A stretch of DNA of 64,000 nt from an uncultured Bacteroidia bacterium (GTDB lineage Bacteria; Bacteroidota; Bacteroidia; Bacteroidales; UBA932). Of the stretch, positions 34,150 through 43,706 are shown one piece after another (positions within the stretch are counted from its first letter, which is position 1; each line of letters starts with the position of its first letter). The DNA is taken from the NCBI GenBank assembly GCA_902782225.1, contig CACZMF010000002.1, positions 1 through 64,000 on the forward strand, read 5' to 3'. Below the pieces are notes generated by a model. The model saw only the letters and a program-made list of their open reading frames with translations, did not search any database and was not told where the DNA came from. The position numbers were made by a program, and so were the translations under genes.

Positions 34150-36597
34150 TTATTTGTTATATCGAATTGCAAAGTACTCGATAGCGCTGGCGTGCGCGCC
34201 GTCGCCTGCAGGCTGGTTGATCAGGATGTCGTTGGCGTAATCGGAACCGTTACTGCAGACGTCGCTGGTGGGCCTCAGGCGCACATAGACGTTCTCGTTG
34301 CCGAGGATTTCCTGAGGCAGCTCGAAGTCGAGGGTCTTGTAGCCGACGATGGACGAATACAGGGTGTTGGACCATACCGACACATCGGGAACGGTGTAGT
34401 CGGCAATGGTGTGCCACTGAGGGTCGTCCTTCGGGTCCATGCTGTCCACGAGCGACCACTCGGCCCTCCAGAAACGGGGTGCGTACCAGTTCTGCTGGGT
34501 GTTGAGCACCGAAATCTGCATCGAGATATGGCTGGTGGAGATGCCTTCCGTGGAGAAGTTGATCATCCAGGCATGGGGACGGTTGGTGTCGTAGTCCCAC
34601 CAGTAGTGGGATGCCCATGCGGTGAAGCAGGCGCCGTAGACGTTACTCTTGCCGTACATCGAACTGCTCTGGTTGTTGATGCCGCCACCGCCCATGGTAG
34701 TGCCGACTGCGTCTGCGCTGGCGGCGTTGGGTCCGCACCATTCTATAGTGCCGTCGGGATTGAAGCTGACCAGGTTGAGGAGGGCGGTGTGGTCGGCGTC
34801 ATAGTGTTCCTTGGCGGGGTCTATGATAATGCCGCAGCCGTTGGTGTTGCCCCAGTTTTGGCCGAACTTGTAGTTGGCGCTGTTGCCCATGGGTCCGAGA
34901 TATACATATGTGCCGGCGCCCCACATGTGCTGCTTGTAGGTGGCCTGCATATATTCCTTGGCTTCGGATCCGGTGTACTTGCGCTGGTAGGTGTGGGTGA
35001 GCCATCCGTTTTCACCGTATGTGGGACGGCAGACTTCTTCTGTCATGTCGGGAAACCAGTAGCGGTATTCGGTCAGCAGGGCGGAGAAACTGTCTTCCAC
35101 GCTGTCGTTCATCTGTCCCCAGATGTCATCCTTGCACTGGTGGCGTATCTGGTAGCGTCCGATGTTGCCGAGGGTGACGTCGTCATCCATCTCGGCGGGG
35201 TCAGCGCCCTCCCTCCACTCGAAACGGGGGTAACGCTCGTGGACAATCACGCCGCTGATTTTGCCTGAACCGTACGGTAGTCGTGTGCCGTCGTTACGGT
35301 ATTCGCAGACGGTGTTGGTGTACATGTAGATGTGGTTGGCGTTGATGTCGCGCACCATCAGGGGGTACTTCGACAGGCGGTGGGCGCCGGTGCCGATGGC
35401 GTAGCCTTCGTTGACCGGGACGATGGAGCCCTTTCGCATCGGGAACTCGACGTCCTTGAGTGTCACGTAGGTGTAGAGGTCGCTGTCGGTCAGTTCGGAG
35501 ATGTACTTCTCTTTTTTTGGCAGGGAAGACTTGTCGCCGGCCACCTGGGACACTACCATGTTCTTGGTTACATTCTTGATGGATACGCGCTCTGGCTCGT
35601 CGCTGAGCACAGCAGTGGCACCGTAGAGAAGTATCTGCACACGGTCGAACTGGTTGAAGACGTTGTCGGTGGCGTCTGCAAGAATGACCATCACTCCTCG
35701 GTTGCCATCCGGAGCCTCTATGTACACGGTGCGCTGGCTGCCTGTGTAGTCTATGCTGGAAGTGGTGATCTGCTCGTTTTCGCCGGAGTTACCGGAAGCG
35801 GGATTGCTGACCACGATGCCGTCCAGGATGATGTACTCATCGATGGGCTTGCCGGTAGCATAGGTGCTGGTGATAGCGTCAAAAGAAGCCGGTATGCCGA
35901 TTCCTTCCTTGGCGTTGCGCTGCACAAGATTGAGCAGCACGCTGACCTCGTCGCCCCACCCGTCGGTGTAGGATATGTTCACAATGGCGGTGCGCGGCAC
36001 CACTTCGTCGGAGTTGGCCTCTGAAGAAATTGTCAGGGCGTGGGTGCCGTCGGCTAGCGGCGTATCGTCGATAGTCACGCCGGAAACCCATCCGGAGGGC
36101 GCTCCTTCAGGATATTCGACATCAACCTTCATGTAGGAGAACGGCACGTTCGTGGACACGTATTCGGTCACGGTTCCGCCGGCTCCAGGAAGCACTATGG
36201 ATGTGTTTTCCTTTGTCAGGGTAGCCTCGATAGAACCTTTCTGCTTGATGTTCAGGGTATCACGGCGGGAGTCCACGTCGCTGCAGAGCACTATCTGGCT
36301 CATGCGCTTGAACTCTTCGTTCATCGTGGCCGTGACCTTCAGGGAATCATCGCCGTTGCCGGCCGTTGCCCCGAGCGTAAGCCAGGGAGCGTCATCAAGG
36401 GAGATGACGCTGTACGGACCGTTAGACAGGATTGCGATCTTGATGCTGCCGCCGTCCTCGTCTATGACATACTCTTTCTGCGTCGCGCCCAGTTCCACCA
36501 GGGAAACGGGTGTCGCATCGTCGTAGTTGCAAGCGGCTGCTAATGCCAGCGCTGGCAGCAGTACGAAACTCTTAAGTATAATGTTCTTCATTTTCAT
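34150..36597 (-). CDS. BACON + DUF5689 surface lipoprotein (second of two)
   Basis: An 815-residue lipoprotein (LAAACNYDD, Cys23). Residues about 30-225 hold two BACON-like repeats (EYVIDEDGGSIKIAILSNGP, LNIKQKG, then TDGWGDEVSVLLNLVQRNA). Residues about 255-470 match DUF5689, an OB-fold-like domain also seen near nucleases: YIILDGIVVSNPASGNSGEN, TVYIEAPDGNRGVMVIL, FDRVQILLYGATAVL, and the partner block ISELTDSDLYTYVTLKDVEF. The C-terminal 300 residues are Trp/Tyr/Gly-rich beta structure (HAWMINFSTEGISTSHISMQ), likely a jelly-roll binding domain. It starts 2 bases after the preceding DUF5689 gene. I infer binding of polymeric substrate, possibly nucleic acid, at the surface. Confidence 0.78.
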   Translation of the reverse strand: MKMKNIILKSFVLLPALALAAACNYDDATPVSLVELGATQKEYVIDEDGGSIKIAILSNGPYSVISLDDAPWLTLGATAGNGDDSLKVTATMNEEFKRMSQIVLCSDVDSRRDTLNIKQKGSIEATLTKENTSIVLPGAGGTVTEYVSTNVPFSYMKVDVEYPEGAPSGWVSGVTIDDTPLADGTHALTISSEANSDEVVPRTAIVNISYTDGWGDEVSVLLNLVQRNAKEGIGIPASFDAITSTYATGKPIDEYIILDGIVVSNPASGNSGENEQITTSSIDYTGSQRTVYIEAPDGNRGVMVILADATDNVFNQFDRVQILLYGATAVLSDEPERVSIKNVTKNMVVSQVAGDKSSLPKKEKYISELTDSDLYTYVTLKDVEFPMRKGSIVPVNEGYAIGTGAHRLSKYPLMVRDINANHIYMYTNTVCEYRNDGTRLPYGSGKISGVIVHERYPRFEWREGADPAEMDDDVTLGNIGRYQIRHQCKDDIWGQMNDSVEDSFSALLTEYRYWFPDMTEEVCRPTYGENGWLTHTYQRKYTGSEAKEYMQATYKQHMWGAGTYVYLGPMGNSANYKFGQNWGNTNGCGIIIDPAKEHYDADHTALLNLVSFNPDGTIEWCGPNAASADAVGTTMGGGGINNQSSSMYGKSNVYGACFTAWASHYWWDYDTNRPHAWMINFSTEGISTSHISMQISVLNTQQNWYAPRFWRAEWSLVDSMDPKDDPQWHTIADYTVPDVSVWSNTLYSSIVGYKTLDFELPQEILGNENVYVRLRPTSDVCSNGSDYANDILINQPAGDGAHASAIEYFAIRYNK

Positions 36598-36599
36598 GG

Positions 36600-39071
36600 C
36601 TAATTGTATCGAACGGTTATGGTCCCTATGCGGATGCCGGTGGCCTTGTCGGTCAGGGTGCCCTGCTCGATGCCGAGGTTGGTGAGATAGGTTGACGCAC
36701 TGGTTGCAGGAGCCTTGTCTGTGACCTTGTCGGCAACCTGCAGGCGCAGGATTACTTTATCCTTGCCGAAGCACTCGGCTGGCAATTTGCGCAGGTGGTC
36801 CTTGAAGCCCGGACAAGCGTCCTGGCCTGTTCCGCTCCACCAGACTATCGAACGGTTCTTTATCATGTCCGCTCCGGGCACAGCCTTGAAACTTGAGCCG
36901 CCGTCGATGGAATACAGCAGGTTCCAGTGGGCGGGGGAGTCGAGCGTGGTGTTGTTCATCTGTCCGTGGTTCCAGACTATGCCGAACACGAGGTTCGAGC
37001 CGCTGATTCCTGCGGTGGAGAAGCTGATGTCGAAATATTCGCCCTGGTCGGTGCTGAAGTTCCACCACTTGCGGGTGGCGATTATGGCGCCGGCGGTCAC
37101 GAGGCCGGCCTGGCCTTTCTTGTCGTATTCGTGGCTCATCATGCTGTTGAAGTCGGCATTCGCCGCGATGGTGGCGTCGTAGAGGTTGAGGGTGCCGGAA
37201 CCGATTTCAGGCGTCACGTCGGCCACATTGTCATTCCAGTTCCACTCTACGAGGGTGTTTGAGAACGCGGGCTTTTCCATCTGGATGTCGGTCTTGGCCA
37301 TGGGACGTATCTTGTAGCGTCCAAGTTCGCCGTAGCGCACCAGCTCCTCGGTTGTGATGATGCCGCGATAGGTACCGGAGCCCTGGGCCACGACCTCGTT
37401 GCCGTTGCCGTAGGTGGTGCCGTTGCGTCTCCAAGGAACCATGGAGTTGGTGAGCATGTAGATCACGTTGCCGGAAGTGTCGCTCATCAGCAGGGGCGCG
37501 GTGTCCCAGCGGGGGGCCGTTCCTGTGCCTGAATAGGGATTAACGACATTGTCCTTCAGGGAATAACCATCGGTGCAATTGGTGTAGGAGCCGTCCTTGC
37601 ACATGATTTCTACGTTCTGGAGCGAAACCAGCGTGAAGATGTCGCTGTCGGTAAGTTCCGCAATGGTTCTCTTCTTGGCTGGCACTACGAACTCGTCTGG
37701 ACCGGCGATTGTCTCTATTATGCTGGCCGCGGTCAGTCCGTCAAGCGTGAAGCACAGGGGATCGTCCTGACGCTGGAGCGTGAGCCCGTTGATGCTCACA
37801 CGCACGCGGGCCCAGCGCTCAGTCACGTTTTCGTCCCGGGAGACGAAGCGCAGGCGGAAGCCGTACTGGCCGTCGACGCTCTCGATGTAGGCGACTCTGT
37901 AACTCTCTTCAAAGTCGAAATTGAACTGGGCAATCTGCGGGTTCTGGCACACGTTGGCGCTTTCCGGGTCGCTGACGATGTAGCCTTCGATGTACTTGTC
38001 TTCCTCAAGCAGTCCCGGAGTCATCGAACGGACGTCCTGGAAAGAGGCGCCGCCCGGATAGGAGAGCTGGGTGATCTTGTAGTTGGCGGTCAGTGTAGTG
38101 CCTGCTCCGTCGTTGAATGTCACTTTCACAGTGCCCGTCCTGGGCCTGCCGGTGTCGTTCTTGGTGACAGCGAAAGCCAGCCCGTATGCCGTCAGCGACA
38201 CCGAGGAAATCCAGTCCTCGCTGCATTCGCATGAGATGAACTGGCTGTAGGGGAAGACGTTGTTCTGCGTAGCGGGAATGGTGTAGGAGGCGGGAAATCC
38301 GCTGTACTCACCGGAGGTCTCGGCAAGGACGAGCGCCGGGGAGTCGAGGCCCTGGGTGACGGTCTGGCTGGCGGTGTAGACTGCCCCATCTGCTGCGTTG
38401 ACCACGAGGGAGAGCACGGCGTAGCGGGGCTCTCCGGTAGTGTTCTCAGCCACGTCGTAGGCAAGGTTGAGACCACCTTCGGACTCAAGTCTCAGGTCGC
38501 TGATCCAGGGAGTGACCTTCAGCGTGTCCGGGATGTCCTGCCCGACAGTGACGACGCCCTGGGAGAGTCCGTAGGAGTCGAAGAACTCGACACTGGGCAC
38601 AATCATATCGGTGCTGTAGATTAACGAAGTGCTTATGGGCGATTTGACGCTGTAGCCGTTCTTCAGGAGGGCCATAGACTGGCTCTTGAATGCGAGGGAC
38701 ACGTTGTCGCCCGCGAGGGTGCCTTTCTGAACAAGCACTATGGTGTCGCGGAGGTCGCCTTTGGTGAGAATGAGGTCGATACTGCGGGTCACGCCGTAGT
38801 TGGCGGCGTAGGAGAACTCGATGTCGCTGTTGCCTGTGCCACCGAGTTTATTCAGCGAGCCCCAGCCGATTACCCTTCCGAAGCGTGCGGTCCAGTCTCC
38901 GTCGGCATATATGAGTATATGTGTGGAACCGGATGTACTGGACAGCGTCAGTTTATGTGAGTTGACTGCAAGGGGAAGGTCCATCTCGAAGGGTTTGTCG
39001 CAGGATAGGACGGCGGCCGCTGCGAGGAAAAGACCTGTAAATATCCGGAATATGTGTTTCAATGCTTTCAT
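36600..39071 (-). CDS. BACON + DUF5689 surface lipoprotein (first of two)
   Basis: An 823-residue lipoprotein (AAVLSCDKP, Cys24). It has BACON-like Ig repeats in the first 340 residues (GSTHILIYADGDWTARFGRV, DLRDTIVLVQKG, SAVLSLVVN-type and CSEDWISSVSL segments). A DUF5689-type OB-fold region covers about 345-610 (LLEEDKYIEGYIVSDPESAN, YRVAYIESVDGQYGFRLRF, VRVSINGLTLQ, IAELTDSDIFTLVSLQNVEI). The C-terminal beta domain (WWNFSTDQGEYFDISFSTAG, then GIVWNHGQMNNTTLDSPAHW) is related in layout to the next gene. The two are distant paralogues. It follows SusD by 12 bases. Confidence 0.78.
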   Translation of the reverse strand: MKALKHIFRIFTGLFLAAAAVLSCDKPFEMDLPLAVNSHKLTLSSTSGSTHILIYADGDWTARFGRVIGWGSLNKLGGTGNSDIEFSYAANYGVTRSIDLILTKGDLRDTIVLVQKGTLAGDNVSLAFKSQSMALLKNGYSVKSPISTSLIYSTDMIVPSVEFFDSYGLSQGVVTVGQDIPDTLKVTPWISDLRLESEGGLNLAYDVAENTTGEPRYAVLSLVVNAADGAVYTASQTVTQGLDSPALVLAETSGEYSGFPASYTIPATQNNVFPYSQFISCECSEDWISSVSLTAYGLAFAVTKNDTGRPRTGTVKVTFNDGAGTTLTANYKITQLSYPGGASFQDVRSMTPGLLEEDKYIEGYIVSDPESANVCQNPQIAQFNFDFEESYRVAYIESVDGQYGFRLRFVSRDENVTERWARVRVSINGLTLQRQDDPLCFTLDGLTAASIIETIAGPDEFVVPAKKRTIAELTDSDIFTLVSLQNVEIMCKDGSYTNCTDGYSLKDNVVNPYSGTGTAPRWDTAPLLMSDTSGNVIYMLTNSMVPWRRNGTTYGNGNEVVAQGSGTYRGIITTEELVRYGELGRYKIRPMAKTDIQMEKPAFSNTLVEWNWNDNVADVTPEIGSGTLNLYDATIAANADFNSMMSHEYDKKGQAGLVTAGAIIATRKWWNFSTDQGEYFDISFSTAGISGSNLVFGIVWNHGQMNNTTLDSPAHWNLLYSIDGGSSFKAVPGADMIKNRSIVWWSGTGQDACPGFKDHLRKLPAECFGKDKVILRLQVADKVTDKAPATSASTYLTNLGIEQGTLTDKATGIRIGTITVRYN

Positions 39072-39083
39072 GATACCGTGGGA

Positions 39084-40607
39084 TTATAGTCCGTATTTTT
39101 CATATTCCTTATTGTCCAGGGCATATTTGGACTTGATGACCTCCTGCTCCGGAATCGGGTAGTAGCGATGGCAGGGCTTGATGTAGTTGAGCAGTTGCTC
39201 GTAGTTGGTGTTGGCGAGGGTCTCTTCGTACCAGATGCCCCAGCGCACAAGGTCGAATTTGCGCTGGAACTCCCCGAAGAGCTCGCGGGCGCGTTCGTTG
39301 CGGATTTCTGTCTGCAGACGCACGTGGGTGCGGTAGATGTACTCTGAAAGTCCTGCGCGGACGCGGGTCTTGTTGAGGTATTCGACCGCCTTCTCGTCCT
39401 GGTTCAGCTCATTGTAGCACTCGGCCATCATCAGGATGGCGTCGGCGTAGCGGAACACCTTGTAGTTGTTGCCGTCGTTGGTCTGGTACATGCCGGGGCA
39501 CCAGAACTTCGGACCGCACCAGGGACGTGTGTTGACGCTCTTGAAGTCGTGGCCGTCGTAGCTCCAGGCCATGTTGTAGTTCTTGCGAATATCCTTGCTC
39601 ATCTTGGACTGCAGACCCTGGCAGAATATCACGTTCGGCCTCATGGGCGACCATGCGGTGGCTTGGCTGCCGAGCTCGGTGATCTGGATTCCGTCGTAAT
39701 AGTCTCCGGAGGTGCGGGGATAAGGCATGCAGATAGCAGCGACGTTGGATGTATAGACGGTTCCGCCTTGAGTGTAAGTGTGCTGGATTTCAAGAATGGA
39801 TTCCGGCGTGTTCTTGTTGCGGAACATTACGTTCTCTGCGTAGTCGTACTGCGAGAAGTCACCGTAGATAGTCTCCAGATGCCCGAGGGCTTCGAGTGCC
39901 GTGTTCCAATCCTGGTTCCACATGGCCATTTTGGCGATGAGCATGTATGCCGTGGAAGCGCCGAGGCGGTCTTCCTCGTTGTCGGAAGTGCGGGTCTGGG
40001 GCGCGAGAGGGGCGATTTCTTGAAGGTCCTTGATACATTCGTTGCGCGTGTCGGTCGCGCTCATGCGCGGCAGGACGGCAATGCGGTCTAGGACTCCAAG
40101 GTCTTCCACGTCGTCGAAATAGAAGGGCACGTCGCCGAAGAAGCAGGTCAGCGTGTAATAATAGAATGCACGCAGCGTCTTTGCTTCGCAAAGCAGTTTG
40201 ATGCGGTCGGCGTTCTGTTCATCTATCTCCTTTGTCTCCTTGTTGAGGAAGGCGCGGGATCTCTCTATGCCTGCGATTGCGAAATTGCAGCGCTGAACGC
40301 CGGTGTAGCACTGTGTCCAGACAGTCTGGCCGTGGCGTGGAGTCGCCGGGGAGATGTCCAAGCGGGCGTCCAGCGTGCCGGATGCGCAGTAAGCGAGGTC
40401 CGTGCAGCACTCGGTTGCGAGCATATAGGTGTAGTTGTAGAAATTCTTCATCGGAATGTAGCAGCCGTTGACCACGGATTCGCACTCAGCCTTGGAACGG
40501 AAGTAATTGTCCGGAGTTGAGATGGGCGACAGGTCTTCCTGGAGCGAGCATGCTTGGAAAAGGGCTGCAGCGGCAATGGCCGCGGTGATAAAGTATCTTG
40601 TTTTCAT
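39084..40607 (-). CDS. SusD/RagB-family surface lipoprotein (nuclease locus)
   Basis: A 507-residue SusD-type lipoprotein (LFQACSLQ, Cys20). Family features are STPDNYFRSKAECESVVNGC near the N-terminus, IKLLCEAKTLRAFYYYTLTC FFGDVPF in the helical core, RYADAILMMAECYNELNQ and AVEYLNKTRVRAGLSEYI near the C-terminus, and the ending RYYPIPEQEV. It has more Cys than usual: CCTDLAYC, RCNF, CFF and others. It caps the SusC transporter encoded directly upstream (12-base gap). The ligand is not predictable from sequence; the neighbouring nuclease and OB-fold-like proteins point to nucleotides or oligonucleotides. Confidence 0.94.
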   Translation of the reverse strand: MKTRYFITAAIAAAALFQACSLQEDLSPISTPDNYFRSKAECESVVNGCYIPMKNFYNYTYMLATECCTDLAYCASGTLDARLDISPATPRHGQTVWTQCYTGVQRCNFAIAGIERSRAFLNKETKEIDEQNADRIKLLCEAKTLRAFYYYTLTCFFGDVPFYFDDVEDLGVLDRIAVLPRMSATDTRNECIKDLQEIAPLAPQTRTSDNEEDRLGASTAYMLIAKMAMWNQDWNTALEALGHLETIYGDFSQYDYAENVMFRNKNTPESILEIQHTYTQGGTVYTSNVAAICMPYPRTSGDYYDGIQITELGSQATAWSPMRPNVIFCQGLQSKMSKDIRKNYNMAWSYDGHDFKSVNTRPWCGPKFWCPGMYQTNDGNNYKVFRYADAILMMAECYNELNQDEKAVEYLNKTRVRAGLSEYIYRTHVRLQTEIRNERARELFGEFQRKFDLVRWGIWYEETLANTNYEQLLNYIKPCHRYYPIPEQEVIKSKYALDNKEYEKYGL

Positions 40608-40619
40608 GGTCCTTCTGTT

Positions 40620-43600
40620 TTAATATCTTACCTGGACACTGAAAGTGATGGTGCGGGACTTAGGATATGCACCCAGGTCCACACGGCGTAGAGTAGAAGA
40701 CGTGCCCTCCGAGGACACATCGGGGTCGAATCCGTTGTAGTTCTTCCAGAGGAAGAGGTTCTCGCCGATAACGCTGAAGGTCATGTCCCTCAGGAAGTTT
40801 CCGCGCTTGAACGGCAGTGTGTAGGAGAGGGAGACGTTCTTCAGGCGTAGGAAGGACGCGTCGTGGATCATGAAGTCGCTCGGCAAGGCGGCATCGGTCT
40901 TGGCGGCTGCCCTGGGGATGTCCGACAGGGGGTTGCGCTCAGGATGCCATGCGTTAAGCATGTAGCGGTACTGGTTGCCGAAGATGGAACCTGCCATGTA
41001 GAATTCGGAGTAGTTGTAGATCTTGCCTCCGAGTGAGTAGGCGAGGAACACGCCCAGGCGCAGGTTCTTGTAGTGGAAGGTATTCTGGAGACCGCCGTAG
41101 AGGTACGGGTCGGCGTTGCCCATGTACACGAGGTCGTCTTGCGAGAGGATGCCGTCGTGGTTGATGTCGTAGTAGCGGGGGCCGCCGTCCGTGTTGGTGA
41201 GGGAGGCGTAGGCGTGGGTGGTCTTGTTGCGCTCACGCTCTTCGGCACTCTTCCATGTGCCGCCGTACTTGAAGCCCCATAGGGAGTTCAGCGGATAACC
41301 GGCCACGTAACCGTACATCATGTACTTGTTGTTGCCGGGGCTGTCGTAGGCCGACACGAACTCTTCGCCGCCGATATCGTCCACCATCTGTGAGTTGTGG
41401 GAGATGGTGAAGGAGGTCGTCCAGCTGAAGTCCTTCTTGACTATGTTGCGTGTCTCGACGGACAGCTCGATACCGCGGTTGGAGGTCTTTCCGATATTGA
41501 TGAACTTGCTGGAATAGCCAACCTGGGTGGGCGTGGGCACGTTCAGAAGCAGGTCGGAAGTGCGGGAGTCATAAAGCTCCAGGGTCACGGACAGGCGCTC
41601 ATTGAATGCCGAGAAGTCGAGACCTAGGTTGTAGGCCGCTGTCTTTTCCCATTTAAGTTCGGGAGAATCCAGCCTGCTGCGGTAGGCGGCCGCCGGCTGC
41701 TTGCCATCGAACAGGTAGCCGCCGGTGGTTGTGCTGATCGCAGCATGCGACCGGTAGGCGCTGATGGCGTCGTTGCCGGAAAGGCCGGCGCTGGCACGGA
41801 GCGAAAGTTCGTCAATCCAACTGACGTTCTTCATCCAGGGCTCGTTGGCGATGTTCCACTTTAAGGCTCCTGAGGGGAAGAATGCGTATTTGTGATTCTC
41901 GGCGAAGTTGGAGGCACCGTCGCGGCGTATCGTACCGGTAATGTAGAAGCGGGAATCGAAGTTCCAGTTGGCGCGGGCGAACACGGAGAACTTGCGGGTT
42001 TCGGATGCTGAAGTGCCGGCGCTGTAGGTCTCCTTATCCTGGACGGCGTTCATGTTGTTCCACATGACTTCATCGTCCATGTAGCCGCTGCCGCTGAGGG
42101 TGAAGTTGTTGGCGCCGAACTTGTAGGCGGAAAGGCCCGCCATGACGTCCAGATTGTGCTTCCCGAACTTCATCTTGTAGGTGGCCGTGTTCTCGGACGA
42201 AAGCGAATGCTCGTCATATTCCGCCCTGTAGGCGTCGCCGCCCTGGTCTTCGCCCTTGGTCGGAAGGGTGCCTGGATAGTAGCGGTAGGTGTGGCGCTGG
42301 TAGAAATAGTAGGAGAACACGCTGCGGATCTCCAGGTCCTTCACCGGGGTCACGACCGCGGAGAAGTTGTTGGTCATGGAGTGGCGCTCGAGATAGTGGG
42401 TGTTCATGTCGATGAGCGAGCGCGGCGTGTTAATCCAAGCGCCGGAGTAGTAGTAGTCGTTGAAGGTGTCCTCCGGCTTCATGTTGGGATTCAGGTACAT
42501 GGCGCCCTGGTACCAGGAGGTGCCGCCGAGGGTTGCCTTGTTCTCGTCGTTTTGGCGCCAGGTATATGAGCCGTTGTAGCCGACCTTGAGCCACTTGAAT
42601 ATCCTGCGGTCCAGGTTGATACGGCCGGTCATACGCTTCTGGCCACTGCCCTGGATGATACCCTGGGTGTCGTTGTAGGAGAAGGAGGCGTAGTAGTTGT
42701 GCTTGTTCTCTGAGCCGTTGAGGGTCAGCGCGTAGTTCTGCGTGATGGCCGTGCGGGTGATTTCTTCAATCCAGTCTGTGCTTTCCGTCACGTGGTAAGG
42801 GTCGTGGTAGACAAGCTCGGAGAGGGGAGTGTCGAGGCCCATGCCGGTGTGGTTGGCATCAGCACCGAAGGAGGCCACTTCGTTGCGGTACATCTGGAAC
42901 TCGGATGCGTTCATGATGTCCAGCTTGCGGGGCAATTGGGCAAAACCGACGTCGGCCTTGAAGGTGATGCCGGTCTGGCCCTTGCGGCCCGTGCCTTTCT
43001 TCGTGGTGATGATGATGACGCCGTTGGCTCCGCGGCTTCCGTAGATTGCCGTAGAGGATGCGTCCTTCAGCACGGAGATGCTGGCTATATCGTCGGAGTT
43101 GATGTCGTTGAGGTCGTGGATGGCGTCGATTATGCCGTCAACCACGAAGAGGGGCTCGTTGGACGCCGTTATGGAACGGGTGCCGCGGATACGAATCGTG
43201 GTGGTGGAGCCAGGGGCGCCGTCGGTGGACATGAAGTCGGCGCCGGCGATGCGGCCCTGAAGGGCATTGTCGACAGAGAGCACCGGAGCGCTCTGGATGT
43301 CCTGCATCTTGACGTTGGTCACGGAGCCGGTGAGGTCCTGTTTCTTGACGGAACCGTAGCCAATCATGACGACCTCTTCCAGCATGTTGCTGTCTTCCTC
43401 GAGGGTGAAGTCATAGACGGTGCGTTCGCCGGTTATTTTGGCCGTGGCAGTCTTGAAGCCCATGAAGAGCACCTCTATGGTGTCGCCCTTGCTGACCTTG
43501 AGGGTGTATTTTCCGTTTATGTCTGCTGCGGTGCCTTTGGTTGTGTTCTGGATGCGTACGGTTGCGCTGGGAAGGGGCGCGCCTTGGGCGTCGACAATCT

Positions 43601-43694
43601 TTCCGGAGATGGTCATCTGCTTGTCCTGGGCGATGAGCGCGAAGGAGCACAGCAGTGCGACGGCCATCAGTATTATGTGCAGTTTCTTACTCAT
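40620..43694 (-). CDS. SusC-family TonB-dependent transporter (nuclease locus)
   Basis: A 1024-residue SusC-type transporter. After the signal peptide (to about residue 22) come the carboxypeptidase-regulatory-like domain (ISGKIVDAQGAPLPSATVRI, about 29-110) and LEEVVMIGYGSVKKQDLTGS, the usual link to the plug. The plug has EPLFVVDGIIDAI, SISVLKDASSTAIYGSRGAN and GVIIITTKKG. The barrel follows and ends in an aromatic residue (SVQVRY). Barrel loops contain IRRDGASNFAENHKYAFFPS, common in this family. It is third in the operon, 12 bases after the BACON lipoprotein. It is distant in sequence from the other SusC at 3346-6435. Confidence 0.95.
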   Translation of the reverse strand: MSKKLHIILMAVALLCSFALIAQDKQMTISGKIVDAQGAPLPSATVRIQNTTKGTAADINGKYTLKVSKGDTIEVLFMGFKTATAKITGERTVYDFTLEEDSNMLEEVVMIGYGSVKKQDLTGSVTNVKMQDIQSAPVLSVDNALQGRIAGADFMSTDGAPGSTTTIRIRGTRSITASNEPLFVVDGIIDAIHDLNDINSDDIASISVLKDASSTAIYGSRGANGVIIITTKKGTGRKGQTGITFKADVGFAQLPRKLDIMNASEFQMYRNEVASFGADANHTGMGLDTPLSELVYHDPYHVTESTDWIEEITRTAITQNYALTLNGSENKHNYYASFSYNDTQGIIQGSGQKRMTGRINLDRRIFKWLKVGYNGSYTWRQNDENKATLGGTSWYQGAMYLNPNMKPEDTFNDYYYSGAWINTPRSLIDMNTHYLERHSMTNNFSAVVTPVKDLEIRSVFSYYFYQRHTYRYYPGTLPTKGEDQGGDAYRAEYDEHSLSSENTATYKMKFGKHNLDVMAGLSAYKFGANNFTLSGSGYMDDEVMWNNMNAVQDKETYSAGTSASETRKFSVFARANWNFDSRFYITGTIRRDGASNFAENHKYAFFPSGALKWNIANEPWMKNVSWIDELSLRASAGLSGNDAISAYRSHAAISTTTGGYLFDGKQPAAAYRSRLDSPELKWEKTAAYNLGLDFSAFNERLSVTLELYDSRTSDLLLNVPTPTQVGYSSKFINIGKTSNRGIELSVETRNIVKKDFSWTTSFTISHNSQMVDDIGGEEFVSAYDSPGNNKYMMYGYVAGYPLNSLWGFKYGGTWKSAEERERNKTTHAYASLTNTDGGPRYYDINHDGILSQDDLVYMGNADPYLYGGLQNTFHYKNLRLGVFLAYSLGGKIYNYSEFYMAGSIFGNQYRYMLNAWHPERNPLSDIPRAAAKTDAALPSDFMIHDASFLRLKNVSLSYTLPFKRGNFLRDMTFSVIGENLFLWKNYNGFDPDVSSEGTSSTLRRVDLGAYPKSRTITFSVQVRY

Positions 43695-43706
43695 AGTCGT
43701 GGCAGA

